Below are positions 34,596 through 48,500 of a DNA stretch of 64,000 nt, piece after piece (position 1 is the first letter of the stretch; the number at the start of each line of letters is the position of its first letter). A program made the translations under genes and the position numbers. The notes under the pieces are model-generated. The model worked only from the letters and a program-made list of their open reading frames with translations. It had not been told where the DNA came from and did no database searches. Source of the DNA: Neelides folsomi (Eukaryota; Arthropoda; Collembola; Neelipleona; Neelidae). The DNA lies in the NCBI GenBank assembly GCA_034687125.1, contig JAQGBZ010000137.1, positions 89,828 to 153,827 on the forward strand. Direction: 5' to 3'.

Positions 34596-35621
34596 TTACA
34601 AATTGGCCTAATGAATGAACGTTCCACAACAATGGGCGTTTTAGTAGAAAAATGAAACCATTTTTTCTAGATTTGCTTTTCATTCATTTATATCTTATAT
34701 TCATCTTTTTAGGCATTCATTTCAATTCTAATTAAAATGTAAATAGCCGAACTTGGAAATGGGATTAAAATAGGCCGCTGTGGTCACACAGTTCAATTAA
34801 ATACAACATGGGGTATAAAATTAGAGGAGGTGAAAGTGGAAGCATCACACAAAAATATAAACACACATTTCTCGAAGGAATAGGAAAACCTTGGTACTTT
34901 TTGTTCGTTTGATAATGATTTGGAATATGACTGGCTGATAGCGACACAATGGAAGGCCTTCATCAAATACAAAGCTAGTCATTAAACAAAAGTCAAAAGT
35001 ACAAGGTGTTATTTATTTTATGTAAACTTTTATTATTTTACGAGTAGAGAACTTTCAAAATCTATATTTTGATATTATAACTAGCTTATAAATGCAATAT
35101 GCAAAAATATTCAATCTTACAAATAAGACATTGATGAAATTACTAAAAAATCATTAGGAATCAGAGATATTTAACGTTCTACGCATCTCAACTTCAAAAT
35201 TCTCATAAATAGTTACGTCGTGATTAAAATATTTTTGAAATGAACAAAATATTTGTTAAACAAACTACATTAAATTTAATTTTAACTATTTACATATATC
35301 TGTGTTTATACAAATCATTGTGATGTTTTATATTAAATAAAGGCGATATTAAATGAAATGGTTCTTAATTTAATTTAACTATAATTAACATTCAAAGTAT
35401 GCATCACAAAGTTACCTAATCATAAACCTATTAATATTATACAAATGTTAAAGAAGTAATCGATTATAGGGCAAATGGAACAAGTGATTTTATTCATTAT
35501 CATATTATCATTATCAGCATTTAAGATCCGTCATATTTATTGACATAATTGGGTCCAATTCTTAAGATTAATAGATCTGTACTTTAAGTGCAGAAATGGC
35601 TGAATGTCAGCGTAGGAAATT
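34596..35621. other. Convergent spacer
   Basis: AT-rich sequence between the KLF stop and the hnRNP K stop. An AATAAA polyadenylation signal for hnRNP K reads on the minus strand at 35536-35541, about 80 nt past its stop codon. Nothing else seen. Confidence 0.5.
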
Positions 35622-38600
35622 TTAAAATGCCTTTCCACGATCTCCATGTTCTTTCACACTGTAAATTTAAAAAACTCAATTTAACTCAAAATAACAATAT
35701 AATGCTTGCAAATAATAAGAAACAACTACATAAAATATACCTAACTATTCAATGTATTTATGTATTGATTAACTCAAATATCGATTATTGAAAAAGTAAT
35801 TTTAATAAATTAATTAATCTAATTAAATAGTAATACCTTTGCTGAAGCAAATATTGTGCCATACGAATTTGCCCAGAAGCTCCAGCAATTGTAATTATTC
35901 TCTCAGTTGCTCCAGGCACTGCCTCTCCGATCGTGATACTTGCTCCAGATTCCTCACGAATTCGTCTAATCCTCGAACCTCCACGTCCAATTATCGCCCC
36001 AGCATACTGGATCCGTTAAAGTAATTCAATTGAACGTCAACTTAACTCGATCAATGTTTCAATGTAGGTCAAATAATGTAATTTCATAAATTGGTTTAAA
36101 AGGATCATTAATGATCCAAAGAATCCAAACAAAAATAAATTACTATCCATATAAAATAAATTAAAAAAATTCATCAATTAATTAAGAAACCTCAAGAGGA
36201 ATGGTGACTTGTGTCGACTGTCTATCTTCCTCGTAGTCTCTTTCATAGTCCTCGTGCCATCCCCCTCCGTTGCTCCCATCTTGAAAATGAGATTGTGAGA
36301 ACCCGTATCCAGAATCTCCAATTGAAACCACGTTAAAATGCTTATATTGGGAGATATTAATTTAAGAGCGTTACCATCCCGGAACCGTGGTGGTGGTCCT
36401 CTCGGTGGCCCTCCCATCATTCTTCCTCCTCCTCCTCCACCGCCCCCGTCCATCGGCCCGCCGCGGAAACGGTCACCCATTCCGCCTGATGGTCCAGGTC
36501 CACGACCATACGCTCCACCCATAGCTTTCCCATAGCCCCCATATTCAACAGCATGGATCTCATCATAATTGTGAGGATCGTATGGTTCATTCGGTCCCTT
36601 CAATGGCGACTGCTACATACAAATTGATTTTTAATATATGATAATATAACATGAACATGCTTACAAATATTCAGAAAATCATACCAAAAAATTATATGTG
36701 AGAAAAAGGTACTAAAATGGTTGTTAAACAAATAATATTGTTTTTGACATATGAGAAAAATAATTCTTAGTAATTCCACATAAAAGCTTATGAATGTTTA
36801 ATGAAGACTCAAAAGGGCTGACACAAGTATTGTGTTCGAGTTCTGAGTAATTGAAATAGAATAAAATATGGATATGAACTCCATTAGTAAAATAAATGTT
36901 TAAATGTGCACTCAGGCTATTTACTTTTGTTTTCAATTTCTATTTAGCCCATTGAAATATAATTATCCGAAATAGCCTTTATGGTTAAATAATAGTTGCA
37001 AACGTGTCAATAATAATTTTGTTTACCATATTTTTCAAATTACTAAAATATAACTACTCGAAATAAATTTAACAAACTGCAAAAGTGCAGAATTTGATAA
37101 CTTAAGAATATGAGCTCAATTTACTAAATGGCAAATCATTAGTTAGGGTAAAAAACAATTACTTGGAAATAATGACTAAAGTAATGCATTGGACTGACTA
37201 TGATGGTAATTTGGCAAGAACTCGATTAGATCAGACCAAAGGTTGAAAAAATATCTGTATGACAGGAGAAATATACCTCGTTAACGAGAGCCACGATTTG
37301 CTTAATGGCATTAAGAACCATCTCTGAAGAGCCAGATACTGCAACAACTCGGTCTGTTGACCTTGGGCAGCAGTTACAGTAAACTTTGATCTGAGCACTT
37401 GTGCTCTAAACATAATAATATAATTCATTTGATATAAGTATTTTTAGCTTTGTATTATCTCCAACAATATGGGATTGATGTATTGTATGGCTTAAGATAT
37501 AATATTACCTCGCGCAGTTCCTTAATCTTTGCTCCAGCTTTGCCAATGATGCAACCAACTTGGGAATGATGATAAAGAGTTCGAATCTCGACTCCTTCGC
37601 TCCCACGACTCGGCTCCTTTGAAGCCTTTGTAATAAAACATTATTTTAATTTAATGGCATCAGAATTGGGTCCTATGATACATTACCTCCTCAATGATCG
37701 GAACGATCTCCACAAGGACATTCAACGTCGTTTCTTGATCATCAGCCGAAATAGACACGAGTCTGAAAAGAAGAGATATAAGATTCTTATCCCACATCCA
37801 CATCCCTGTCACAGTTAACAATGGTAGCCAACATTGACAAAACAGCTTGTGAAGGCAACATTTAAGTGAAAAGCATAAATATCTTAATTAACGTCTTTTA
37901 AAATATTTTTGTTCAAATTCTTAAATGCAAATGGCAAAAATGCACGAATCTCTTGCTTTCATATGGAATTTTTTCTTAAAATTAGAAAATAATAAAAAAA
38001 ACCTCAAAGTTAAATACAAAAAAAATCATAAAATTATGATCTAGAGAAAATCTAAATAGTTGGTACGAAAGGAAAAAAGTACATTCATAAAAAGACTTGT
38101 ATTTAAACTGAGAGAAAGCAGAGAGACTTTGTTGCAGTGATGCTCTTAGGGTAAACATTGATTTGAACATTAGTTGACTAGCTAGTTAAGATGTGGAATT
38201 GTAATATAATAAATAATTTAAAATGTAATAAATATAAAATAGTAGAAAGTGGAGGCGGGCGGGCGTTACCGTTCTGGGCCAGGACAATCTGGGACATTGA
38301 TGGTGGCTTTGTTCTAATTGGCGGGGTGGGACGGGTTCGGGGCACCACAGACAGAAAAAACAAACGGGACCCATCATCAGAAAAATCCATTATCATATAA
38401 ATTGGGTCTGAATGTCGCGGAGAATTCGTGAGTTCCTGACTCTCACCTCGACACTCATTAATTGTTCATAATATATAATAAATATAAAATAAATTCATTA
38501 GTTTGATTATTGTGTAAATATCGAATTTCTATTGAGGCTCCAACCACAATAGACCATACCTCGGTCCTCAGCCGGCTTATATTGCTCCCTCCTTTCCCAA

Positions 38601-39046
38601 TGATCGATCCCGCAACCTGGAAATATATAAAAGACACGTCAGTTCCACAATTTATACCCATATGCGGACAACCAAAAATTATTCCTTCATCTTACAAGGG
38701 GACAAATATTTTAAATCATACAAACCTATTTTATATTCCGTGATTAAAAATATTAAATGAAAATTTTAAATTAAAAAAACGGCTCAATATGCTTCTCACA
38801 TGGGCAAATATTTACAATAGAGGAATTTAAATAGATTTAAGAGGAAATTGGGTCTAGAAAATCGGAACAGATGAGTTTAAATCTGTTTAAAATTCGGGTG
38901 TATGAGAGGGGCGTGTATGGGAGGTATATCAAATGTGTATATGGGAGACTGACCCTGGATGGGATGAGGAGACGCAATTCATAAGAGCCGAGGTTACGAG
39001 CCCGCTTCTGAGGAGATTCCATGTCCCTCTCGCCCACTCGCTTCAT
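35622..39046 (-). CDS. HNRNPK: hnRNP K / bancal, three-KH RNA-binding protein
   Basis: Ten coding exons: 39046-38954, 38616-38560, 38313-38270, 37762-37687, 37625-37509, 37405-37277, 36609-36375, 36315-36191, 36006-35837, 35658-35622. All are in phase and give 360 aa. hnRNP K binds C-rich RNA and single-stranded DNA and works in splicing, translation and transcription; the fly gene is bancal. KH1 (about 22-90) has the GKGG loop at 38-41, then the diagnostic [13 protein letters not shown]2 (about 100-170) has GKAG at 118-121 and [14 protein letters not shown]. Then comes the family linker [17 protein letters not shown], a Gly/Arg/Pro-rich stretch with an eight-glycine run, and KH3 (about 284-350) with [19 protein letters not shown] and ERIITIAG. 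The protein ends [12 protein letters not shown], like the SVKQ.. tail of the vertebrate protein. The start ATG follows an acceptor by two bases and precedes KRARN, a likely nuclear signal. Confidence 0.95.
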
Positions 39047-39184
39047 CACTGTAACAAATGTCGATTAAGTTACTCCAGAGGGTCTGAGAGGTTAAAGGGT
39101 TTATTACAAATAGACGAATTCTTTTCTTGAGACGCCTGGAAACTCCGAGAAGTTCGATTGGATTCCGCAACGCCGGAGTCTCAC

Positions 39185-39240
39185 CCGAACCCTCCGCCTT
39201 AATACGCGTCCTCAGTCCAACATCATTTAGATTCAACTAC
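39185..39240 (-). other. Probable 5' UTR exon of hnRNP K
   Basis: On the minus strand a GC-richer patch ends with a good donor (GTGAGA) whose GT occupies 39184-39183. The matching acceptor (TTGTTACAG) ends at 39049, two bases before the hnRNP K start codon. This predicts a 136-bp intron in the 5' UTR. The upstream end of this exon is not visible; 39240 is a guess. Confidence 0.5.
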
Positions 39241-42200
39241 TTTAACAGGGCATACTGATACATTCTATTTCCTATTCTCCATGAATATCCTTTATTCAAC
39301 AGATTTATCTCCCTTCTTTTCCTGGATTTATCCAAATCGAAATAGAGAATCCATGGATGTTTTATTCCCTTGTGGAAATACATTAAATGGATGATATGGA
39401 AGGTTTGTACAGTTAAATAGACTTAAACTGTGTGTGGGTGCTGAGGGATGTGACCGTGAGCTGTGATCCACAAATACCTAAAGGTAATTACATCAAGATG
39501 GGAAGGGGAAAAGATGAAAGAAAGCGAGAACAATCTGTCAAATCTCGAAATTCACTTGTTTAAATGTAATTTTAGACTCTGACCTCTGTACGCTTCAAAT
39601 TCCAATGTCAGTTTTCCTGTCAAAGTCTAGACATTGTGTGTTCATTAGATATGCACGAGCTCATCTTTTCATGTCTTTTAATAATGTTTTTAATTTATAG
39701 ACAGGCGAAGTCTGAGATATCATCAAATTCTATTTTGAGGAATTAATTAAATTCTTGATATTTGCACTTGGAGGTGAGCAAACTAAACTCTCCGATTTCA
39801 ATTTAAAGGTAAATTAATCGCAAACAATATTTCTGAGAACTATTTGCTATAAAAGTATTGTAGGGCTGAGTAAATGATAAATGAACAACTGAGGTTGATT
39901 TGCCTTTTCATTGTCAGTTGGTTATTACTACTTATTACCTTATTACTTATTACTCATATTGTGCCATATTGTGTATATTGAAAACCAACCTGGTTTCATT
40001 AATAATCTTAAAAGCATCAAGTTATGTTTAGATTTAGTATCGGAAGTAAAAATTCATTTATACAAAAAAGTTTGGTTTCACAGTTGGAATAATATCACTC
40101 TACAGAATTGAACCAGAGCTGTTGTTTTCTGTTTCGAGTCAGTTAAAAGAGAATAGTAATAAATTCCAATAAAGAGAAGTTCCCCATTTTCAACTCCCTT
40201 CTGTCCCAAGGAAGAGGCAGAGAACACTTTTAGAAATATTAGCTGAGAGAGGAAGGAGTATTTCTTTTTTATCTAATGTTTTCAAGCACTTAATTTTTTA
40301 GTGAGTGTGCAGTCTTATAGAATGCATTCATGTAATCTTAAATAGAGATTTTCTTAGGATTCTCAAGTAAGTGCTTTCCACCCTCAATTTCATAGGAATG
40401 GATGCATTGTCAAGCGTCAGGAAATCATTAGGTCCCACAGACCTCTCCTTCCTTTTCACTTTCCCCGTTCAAACACCATTTTTTTCATGTGGGTCGCTTA
40501 ACTTAATGTTTTTCGCAAATAAGCTTTACCAATCAAGGAATTCCAAATGCTCAACTCTACTCTAGATGTACAATCTATGTACTAAAACATCGATCATAAT
40601 GATTATACTGTATTAATAGAATTGGTAATCCTAGTTTTAAGTAAAAGGTATTTGAATCATATTAATTAATATTTTTGTTTATTAACACATCAAAGAACAA
40701 ACCATAATATTTTACATAGAGTACCACAAAGCTAAATTCAATATATAATATCATAAATGATCAAATGATTGTGTATTTAACGAGTCGATGATTAAAGAAG
40801 CCTCTCAAATGATCAGACAAAGTTTAATTAGAGACTCACTCAAAGTCAGATTGGATTTCAATAAATCCTCATTCCTCGGAGTGATTTTCTACTTTTTCCC
40901 ATCAATTCGCATTTACTCATATCTGTGGAAAATTAATAGCTGGCTTATTGTTTTCCTTTCATCTAATATTTCAAACAAAAACGGCTGGTGATGGTGACGT
41001 TTCGATTGCGTTCATACATATTTCTTGTTAGATGTTTTTTCTCTTGTCATATTTTCAAATTATGAAATTGAAGAATTAATCCTACCTTATGGAATCATAT
41101 CTAGGTAAATCTAAATCAATTTTATTTGTCCTTGTTATGTCTAACTTGAAAAACAATTTACACGTGCTATATTGTTATCCGCGTAAGCCACAGACGAAAT
41201 ATTCTTATCAGCTTTGATATCTTTTAATCTAAAATTTGCTTGATGCTGATGCTTATGAGATTGAGAGAATTGTGTATCTAATATATGTAATAAATATATA
41301 ATTGGTCTTGTGGGCGTATTATATATATGTTATTTTACTTCAATAGTACTCAAGAGGAGAGAATGGGGCTTTTAAGCGAAAGAAGGACAGAAGTGCGTAA
41401 AAGGCTACAATTAGACTTATTCAATCTTTGGTATATCCAACCAGATATTTTAACTATTGTAGAGTCTTAATGTGGAAAGTAACGAGTGAGGAAATGGTTC
41501 GAACGTCTAATATCACTTGAAGCATCCACATGGTAAAATCATCAACATGAACAGAATGAATACTCAGAATTTCACGTCCAATCCCAACGTTAAAAGTTCA
41601 CTGACTGAGCAGATTCCTTTTAATGAGCTCTGTATTTGAAAGTGTCTTTTAACTATAATTTCCCCATAAGTTATGCATAGGAATGAGATTGCTACTCTGA
41701 GAAAATAAGTTCTAACTTCTAAGCTTCGACTTCTAGTCTTGGGACTTTTAACATATTGTGCTAGAGATAAGATGGGATTATAATTATAACATAACCCATG
41801 TCAATGAGTTCATATAAGGCTTATGATGAGGTGTATACTAACAAAAACTATTCTGAAATTTGAATACATAGAAGCGAAAGAACAACCAACTTTGGCTCAA
41901 ACAAAAGTTTACCTTTAACTTTCTTTCTTTAGACACCAAAAAAGAAAAAAAATGAGGAAAAAGAAATGCTTCAGGCTTTGCCATTAAGACAATTTGAACT
42001 AACAACAATTAAGTTGCCTCTACTAAATAATTTTCCTCTTTCCCAATGCTCTCACTGTTACTTCAAAGTTTTAATTAGGGTAATCAGGCGATCTCAAGTA
42101 TAATGAAGTCACTTCACGTTTAATGTCTTATTCTTACTTTTCTCTCCCACTTAATTATGTAAAACTAATGAATATCCGGAAAATGTCGGAATATCTGAGG

Positions 42201-44858
42201 ATGCTTTCTTTCAGGCTCTCAAGCTTCTTTCTTGAATTATCTTCGTTATTTACATTTCAGAAATAATACTAAAAATTAATATCCCTAAAATAAGAAAATA
42301 TAAATATAAATGCTTGAATGAAAAGATCAAAAAGAGTTTCAAATTGTGTTAATTTGGTATTTAGAATTAAATAGGCGTAAACGAAGTATTTACATAAGTT
42401 AATAATTTATTTTCAAATTCAGTAATACGAGTAATAATCTCGTAGTAATCTCGTTAATGTTAATGAATAAATACTTAGAAAATAATGAATATTGAACTTA
42501 ACCATTTTAGGTTAACTATTTCGTTAAGTGTTTTATCAAATTCTTTTTAACATATTCATAGATATTTGAGTATAATAATAACAATTGAACATTCAAAATG
42601 ATTACTTTAAAGCACCTCTAAGAATATAAAACATACTTAGGGGCGTTTAATATAAAGCCTGAACCACATAAAAATTTAATATGAAATTTGGATGTTAATG
42701 GAAATGCCTATGTGCTCTACAGTAAAAAGTAGCTCTCCATATTTAAGCAAATTGCACACTTCCCTCAGTAATGTTAACCATTCCGAAAAATGTCCAAGCT
42801 GTTTCGTGAGATGAAGATGTCAAAGTGAAAGAGGGAGGTGAGAAAAACAAGGCGAGACAGAAAAGATCCATTCTGAATTGACTTTTTCTTAGATGTCTTC
42901 TGTCTCGTAATCGAGTAATAGGCTCGGACTCCGGCGCCAAAAACTACTTTCCTTCCTATCTTTCTCTCCCCCATATTCCTCATTCACATCCATATTACAT
43001 GGAAAGAAATAAGAAAGAATTCTCTATCAGGGGATTTCCGTATCTTATTCCGTTCCCACAAAGGAGCGAGGGTGTAACCTGGAGAAAAAAAGAAGAAAAA
43101 AAGGGAAATTCCCAAAGTTTTGAGTCTCACAGAAGAAATGCGTACAAAGGAACGCATTACGCATATCAAAGTTTGAGAGCTTCCGCTTTCGTGCTTAGAA
43201 TGACTCCCAGTGGGTCCCTTATGTGAAGCCATTGATTTTGATTTTGATATCTTCTCACATCCTCACTTCTTTAAAATTCGGTTCACTAGGGTTCAATGAT
43301 ACCACACTACATGACTTCAATGATTACTTATACACGACTACGCACGACGCTTCCTCAACACTTCCACCTCCTCCGAATGTTTCTCCTCACTTGGCAATAA
43401 TTTGAGTCTGCAATTTGCTCCCCTTTTATCTTTCTGCCAATTTATTCAATTCAAGGATTCAATTTCTCTCTTTCGCTTCAACGCATTTCAATTTTAGCTA
43501 TACAAACATTCTCTCAATGTATTTAAATTAGCTTTTTAAAAATAAAATAATAAGTAGAAATAAAAAATAAAAAAAAATGAGCATTTTCTTTCTCAGAAAA
43601 GAACATTATGATAAAAAGCCATACGTCAAATGTCAAAAGAAAGTATAAATGTGAAAAAACAATGTAAGACAACATAATGCATAGGATGTACTAAAAATAA
43701 TAATAACTACATTTCAAGTTTAAGATTAGTGTCTTTTCTACGCGCCATCCCAATCGTAAGTATTCGTTTATGAAAAAGACTAAAAAAACACGTTAACTTA
43801 ATTTAGATCCTACGCATGTTCTTATATGGAACATTCACTTTGTCTAATTGTAAGTTTGGATCTATATTTGCTGATAAACATTTATTTTAGTAGAAGGCAG
43901 GGAAAAAATAGTAGAAGGGTTTATCAGAAGTATGGTACTTACATATGGAAGAGTTTAAGTGCGGTACTTAAAGGCAATTTCAACAGATGAAATATGGAGT
44001 GAGATAAGGAATCAAAATACCATTCAATCTCAAGATGGAGAGAAGTTTGAATTATGGAAATATGCCATAATGCCGTACTTAGGGTTTCAAGAGATGAGAG
44101 AGAAACTTTGGAATAAATAAATGCATGTGCCAAGAATTCCCTTTACCGAGAATTTGTTTATAAAGGACTTTCTCCGTCAAGAAAAGAGAAACATATTATG
44201 GAAAGGTAAAAGCAATAAAGGAAGGAGAACCAGCTGTAGTCATATCGGACCATCTTAGCCTTCATTTGACCTTATCTCTCATACATACGGCTTTAATGTC
44301 TTACGCACAACCCATACATACAGAATACAGAACACATGAGCGATACCAAGTATGTATTAAATATATTCCGTATGGCCATATGCAAGCTTTGGTCTTTGGA
44401 CGATATCTCGTATACATGAATGTGTTTACAATTGGATCGCCCTCCAAATATCCATCATTTGTCCGGCTTTTATTACTCTGACTCTGTCTTTATGGGGCTT
44501 TTATTCTCCACTTCAACGAGATCGGCACATGGACGTGGACCATTGAAACCCAAGAAGTAAACCTAAATTCTCCTTCTCTTTCCCTTTCATTACCAAAATT
44601 CCATCGAGAACGGATGCATCGCCCTGCTAATATATACTGGATATATTTGTACTTTCTGTCAAACAACTCCTGGATTACGACTTATAACGCGAGCAAACCA
44701 CGAGCCAAATAAATTCTGTCTTTTCAGTATCATAATATTATTTCCTTTATAATCTAATTATTAAGAGATACAGAACTTGAAACAAATATTTCATATTTTA
44801 GGCTTCCTATGTATGTATGGTATGCATTTATGCATGTATTCTAAATTCTATGTAAAGT
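39241..44858. other. Gene-poor stretch
   Basis: No coding region supported. The 42.75-43.40 kb patch is somewhat GC-richer and open in several overlapping frames on both strands, none with codon or domain signals. The rest is AT-rich. It may include the distal hnRNP K promoter at its left end. Confidence 0.45.
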
Positions 44859-45585
44859 CAGGGTGGGATTTAAGCATAGGCGGACTAGGCGGCCGCCTAG
44901 GGCCTCAAAAAATTGTCCTCTACACTAGATATAAAATGACTTAAAATTTTGTCATAAACTAGATAAAATCCGGATTTTTATAGGAATTGTATTAAAAATT
45001 CGTCAAAGCCGTATATAATTTTGAATATTTTTTAGCTAGGTATACCAATTGGTATAAAATATATCTTGTGGCTAATATTCAGATCCCCAATGGAGATTTT
45101 TGTCAAAATTGCTCTGAAAATTCGCGGGACACAAAGGTTTTAATAGTTTTTTTAGTCTCAATCTATAAAAAAATTCTAGTCTAATAAAAATCTTGTAAAA
45201 AGTTTAGAGATTTTCAAAAAGTTTATCGGGGATTTTTATGTGTTTTAAAAAAAATTCTCATGATCTGAAGTACCGCTAGAGATTTTTAGTCCAAATTTTC
45301 AAGAAAATTTTCGTGACCTAAAGGCCCCTTTATAGATTTTTGATCTGGGTTTTTAAAAATTTTCTCAGGACCTAAAGGTCGTTCCGGTAGCAGATTCTTG
45401 TTTGAATTTAAAAAAAATCTAGGATATTTGGCTATTCATTATGCGAAATAAAAGATAAATTTGATATAAACTAATACATACTGTATCAAGAAAACCTTAT
45501 TTAACATAAATATAAAATTTGGGGACCTCAAAATTCTCCTTGCCTAGGGTCTCAAAATTTATACCAAGCTATAAGGCCGGCTCTG
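44859..45585. mobile_element. hAT-like non-autonomous transposon relic
   Basis: The left end starts CAGGGTGGGATTTAAGC and the right end, read inward, starts CAGAGCCGGCCTTATAGC: imperfect inverted termini in the CAG style of hAT elements. The flanking 8-mers TGTAAAGT (44851-44858) and TGTAGTGT (45586-45593) agree at 6 of 8 positions, as expected for an aged hAT 8-bp target duplication. The left subterminal region holds a 16-bp palindrome (CTAGGCGGCCGCCTAG), and a CCTAGGG(C/T)CTCAAAA motif occurs near both ends. The interior (about 45090-45400) is a set of degenerate repeats of roughly 60 bp built around GATTTTT and GACCTAAAGG. No transposase remains. Confidence 0.65.
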
Positions 45586-48500
45586 TGTAGTGTAAAGTGT
45601 GTATTTAGAAACTTTGGGTATGTACCAAATAAACTCAAGGAAAAAATGTATAGTACATTACATATCCTAAGTACAACTGAGCTATGATTTCATAACTTAT
45701 ATTTTAATAAAAAGCAATTTGATGAAAAAAGTATTATGATTTTTACGTGAGTTGGCAAAATATCACAATTTCCTAATCAAATTGATTCAGATTGTTCTGA
45801 AAAGCCAGACAAATCTTGAATGTCTTGAAGGCGTTATGGGCTTGAAGAACAATCTAAAAAATTGGAGAGAAAATTGAGGCATTTGTTGGTATCCCCCATA
45901 TTCCCGCTTATTACAAATCCTCGTAACTTTGAGACAGAGTTGATCCGATCGTGTCACCGAACACAAGGTTTCAATTTTCCTCGGTTTCTATTATGTAATT
46001 CGAAGAGAACCACAGTTGAAACCAAAGTAATCCTGAAAGGGAAATCCAAGTTGTAATGCTCTCTATGATCTCCCATGAAGTCTCTAGGGCTAACTCGAAG
46101 CAAAGTTAAGTAAACGAACCTAATTTTAAAAGTACAATCTAAATAAATGACAGCCAAGTTTAAAGGAAGCCCCAAGGATTGCGGCTTTCATTTCACTCTT
46201 GAATCATAAGTAGAATGTAATAGGGAAACTGCGACGACCATCTTCCCAAATCTTTGTGAAGCAATCCAGTGGTGGAGAAGGAAAAAAACGTTTTAATCTT
46301 CAAAGATCCCAGCTAATAAAGAGATTATTCGGGATTAAAAGAGGAAGAAACTTTAAAATGAGTTTTGGTTGATGATATGCTTCTCGAGGATTATGCCACG
46401 TTTCCTTTGACTGGAAAACTAGAGAGAGTTGAGAAATTATAATTTGGCTCCTTCCTGGACCATTTTGGCAGGAGATTAATATTCTTTCTCTTGGTGAGGA
46501 AGGGGGAATGGGGAACAAGTTGAAGGGGAATTGAAGAGAATTCTCTCCTGAAAACGCAAACGCGTCCTTGCGAAAATCCTCACCCGTTTCGCTTCGCATG
46601 TGAGACCGACCCCACACACAGGGAAAGTTTTGAGAGCAGTGGATGAGTCTCTCTGCGTGTCTCAGTTCACCCGATTCCACTCACTCACTTGTCATTGAGT
46701 AAGGATGTTCTCGAACAGAATATTCTTCACAATCAATCACTTCCTATCTTAATTTATGAGGAAACTATTCTTCGTGCCACCAATATTATTGCCCACAACT
46801 TCAAATCCCCATTTTCCCTTCGAGACGGCCGATTAAACACGTAAGTTTGACTTCTCTCTCAACTGCTTCTTAACTTTTCCTATTTCCTCCTCTCAAAATC
46901 ACCATTTTACTATACATGTGTGAGTAAGGAATACATCCGGCAAACTTTTTGTACCTTTTAAATGTACAAAAAATTTATGAAGGAACAAAAAGTTAAATAA
47001 TAAAAAAGGCACACAACAAGAAATCAGAGCTTTTTTTGATTTACGACTTCTTCTTTTAACGCTGTCATCATCTAACAATGCTTACTAGCGTTGAAGCACA
47101 TGTAAAAAATTCACAACAAAGGTAATTATATAACATCGTTCCTTTTAAAATCTTTCAATGTTAGAAATTGAAATATTATATTTTAATATCAAATCTTGAT
47201 CAATACATTCCTTACATTAAACACCACTTTGAAATGAAATATCCTCGACCTTCTAAAAATGCTGAGAGCTTGTACGTATAAGATAAATTTAATAAAAATA
47301 TTACACATGAAGTTTTATAATTTGATATTCCCATTTCTGCATTCTTTTGTTGCAATCTTTTCAACCCCCGTCGAGGTCAAATTCAGGTTTTGAATGTTGT
47401 ACAACGTAATCCATACTTGTTAAACTTGCCATTAGTAAGTCCAAATATAGTACATGAGGTGATTTGCCTTGAAAATAATTTCATGGAGTGAACGATGCAA
47501 ATTTGAGTTTCGTCAATTCATCAAGAAATAAAAGTTGCAATTTTGGGTTTTTTTATAAAATATCTCGCTCTGGTTCAAGGAAATGGGCTATAAACCTTGT
47601 TTGAATAAAATGCAGTTGAGCTCTTTCATAACATCAGATCTTTTAGTATGCTTTTAAAGCTTGGAATGAAGCACAAATTTGTTCGACAACTATTTCAAGT
47701 ATGCCTTTTGACGTTAAGTTAAGATTTATGAGAAAATAAATAAAATTGTTTCATAAATCATAGTTATTTGCAAATATTTAAAATATAAATGCTAAGATTG
47801 AACGTCGCATCGGTTCAAAACATCGATTTTTACGATGGTGAGTAACAATAGGAAGAGTAGTTTCTCATTCCCCCTTTTACGACCTCGTTGGATCGCGAAA
47901 GAAAACAAACATTGAGAATAGTGAAGACTCTGTTCAGATGATTGAACTTTCGTGTTAAATGTAAATAAAGGTGAAATAAATCACTGAGCTTTAAGACCAA
48001 AAAACTTTAGTAGAGTTAAAATAGGTAAACTATAGCTTTACCTATATAGAACATCAAAGAATTCATTTCCTTCGCAGAGCGACATCGGACACGTTCATTT
48101 TTAAATTGAAGCAGTCAAAAAGGAGGATTTGGAAGGATTTAGCTATTTAAAATCCTCATATTTATATTCACCCTTCCTTCCTCATCTAACTACTGATACT
48201 TTCAGAGTTGTTCAGTGCGTTGTTTCAGGAAAAAGTCATAGATTCAAATAGGGACAGAGCTATTATTTTTCACATTTAAGTGCGAGTGAAAACGCAGTTA
48301 ATGGGAAGCTACGCTGGATAGAAACCCTCCTTCTCATTTAAATAAATTGGAGTTTGGGAAGTATGTGTAAAAGTTGGGAGCTCTATTTTTGCTTAAATTT
48401 CATATTAAAAAGGAGTAAAGGCGACAGTTTTGAGGCCACTTTGACTTATAATAATCCTAAGAGTAAGAAATGAATTGAAACTTACTTTTCTATTTCCAGA

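Noticed and set aside
36338-36535. Proline-rich plus-strand frame
   Set aside because: It is the complement of the glycine-rich linker of hnRNP K, not a gene.
43065-43080. GCGAGGGTG resembling a mariner terminus
   Set aside because: No TA at the proper place, no partner end, and the following bases do not match a terminal repeat.
46300-46680. 126-codon minus-strand frame
   Set aside because: Long for AT-rich DNA, but its composition is haphazard, it shows no domain or splice context, and overlapping frames are equally open.
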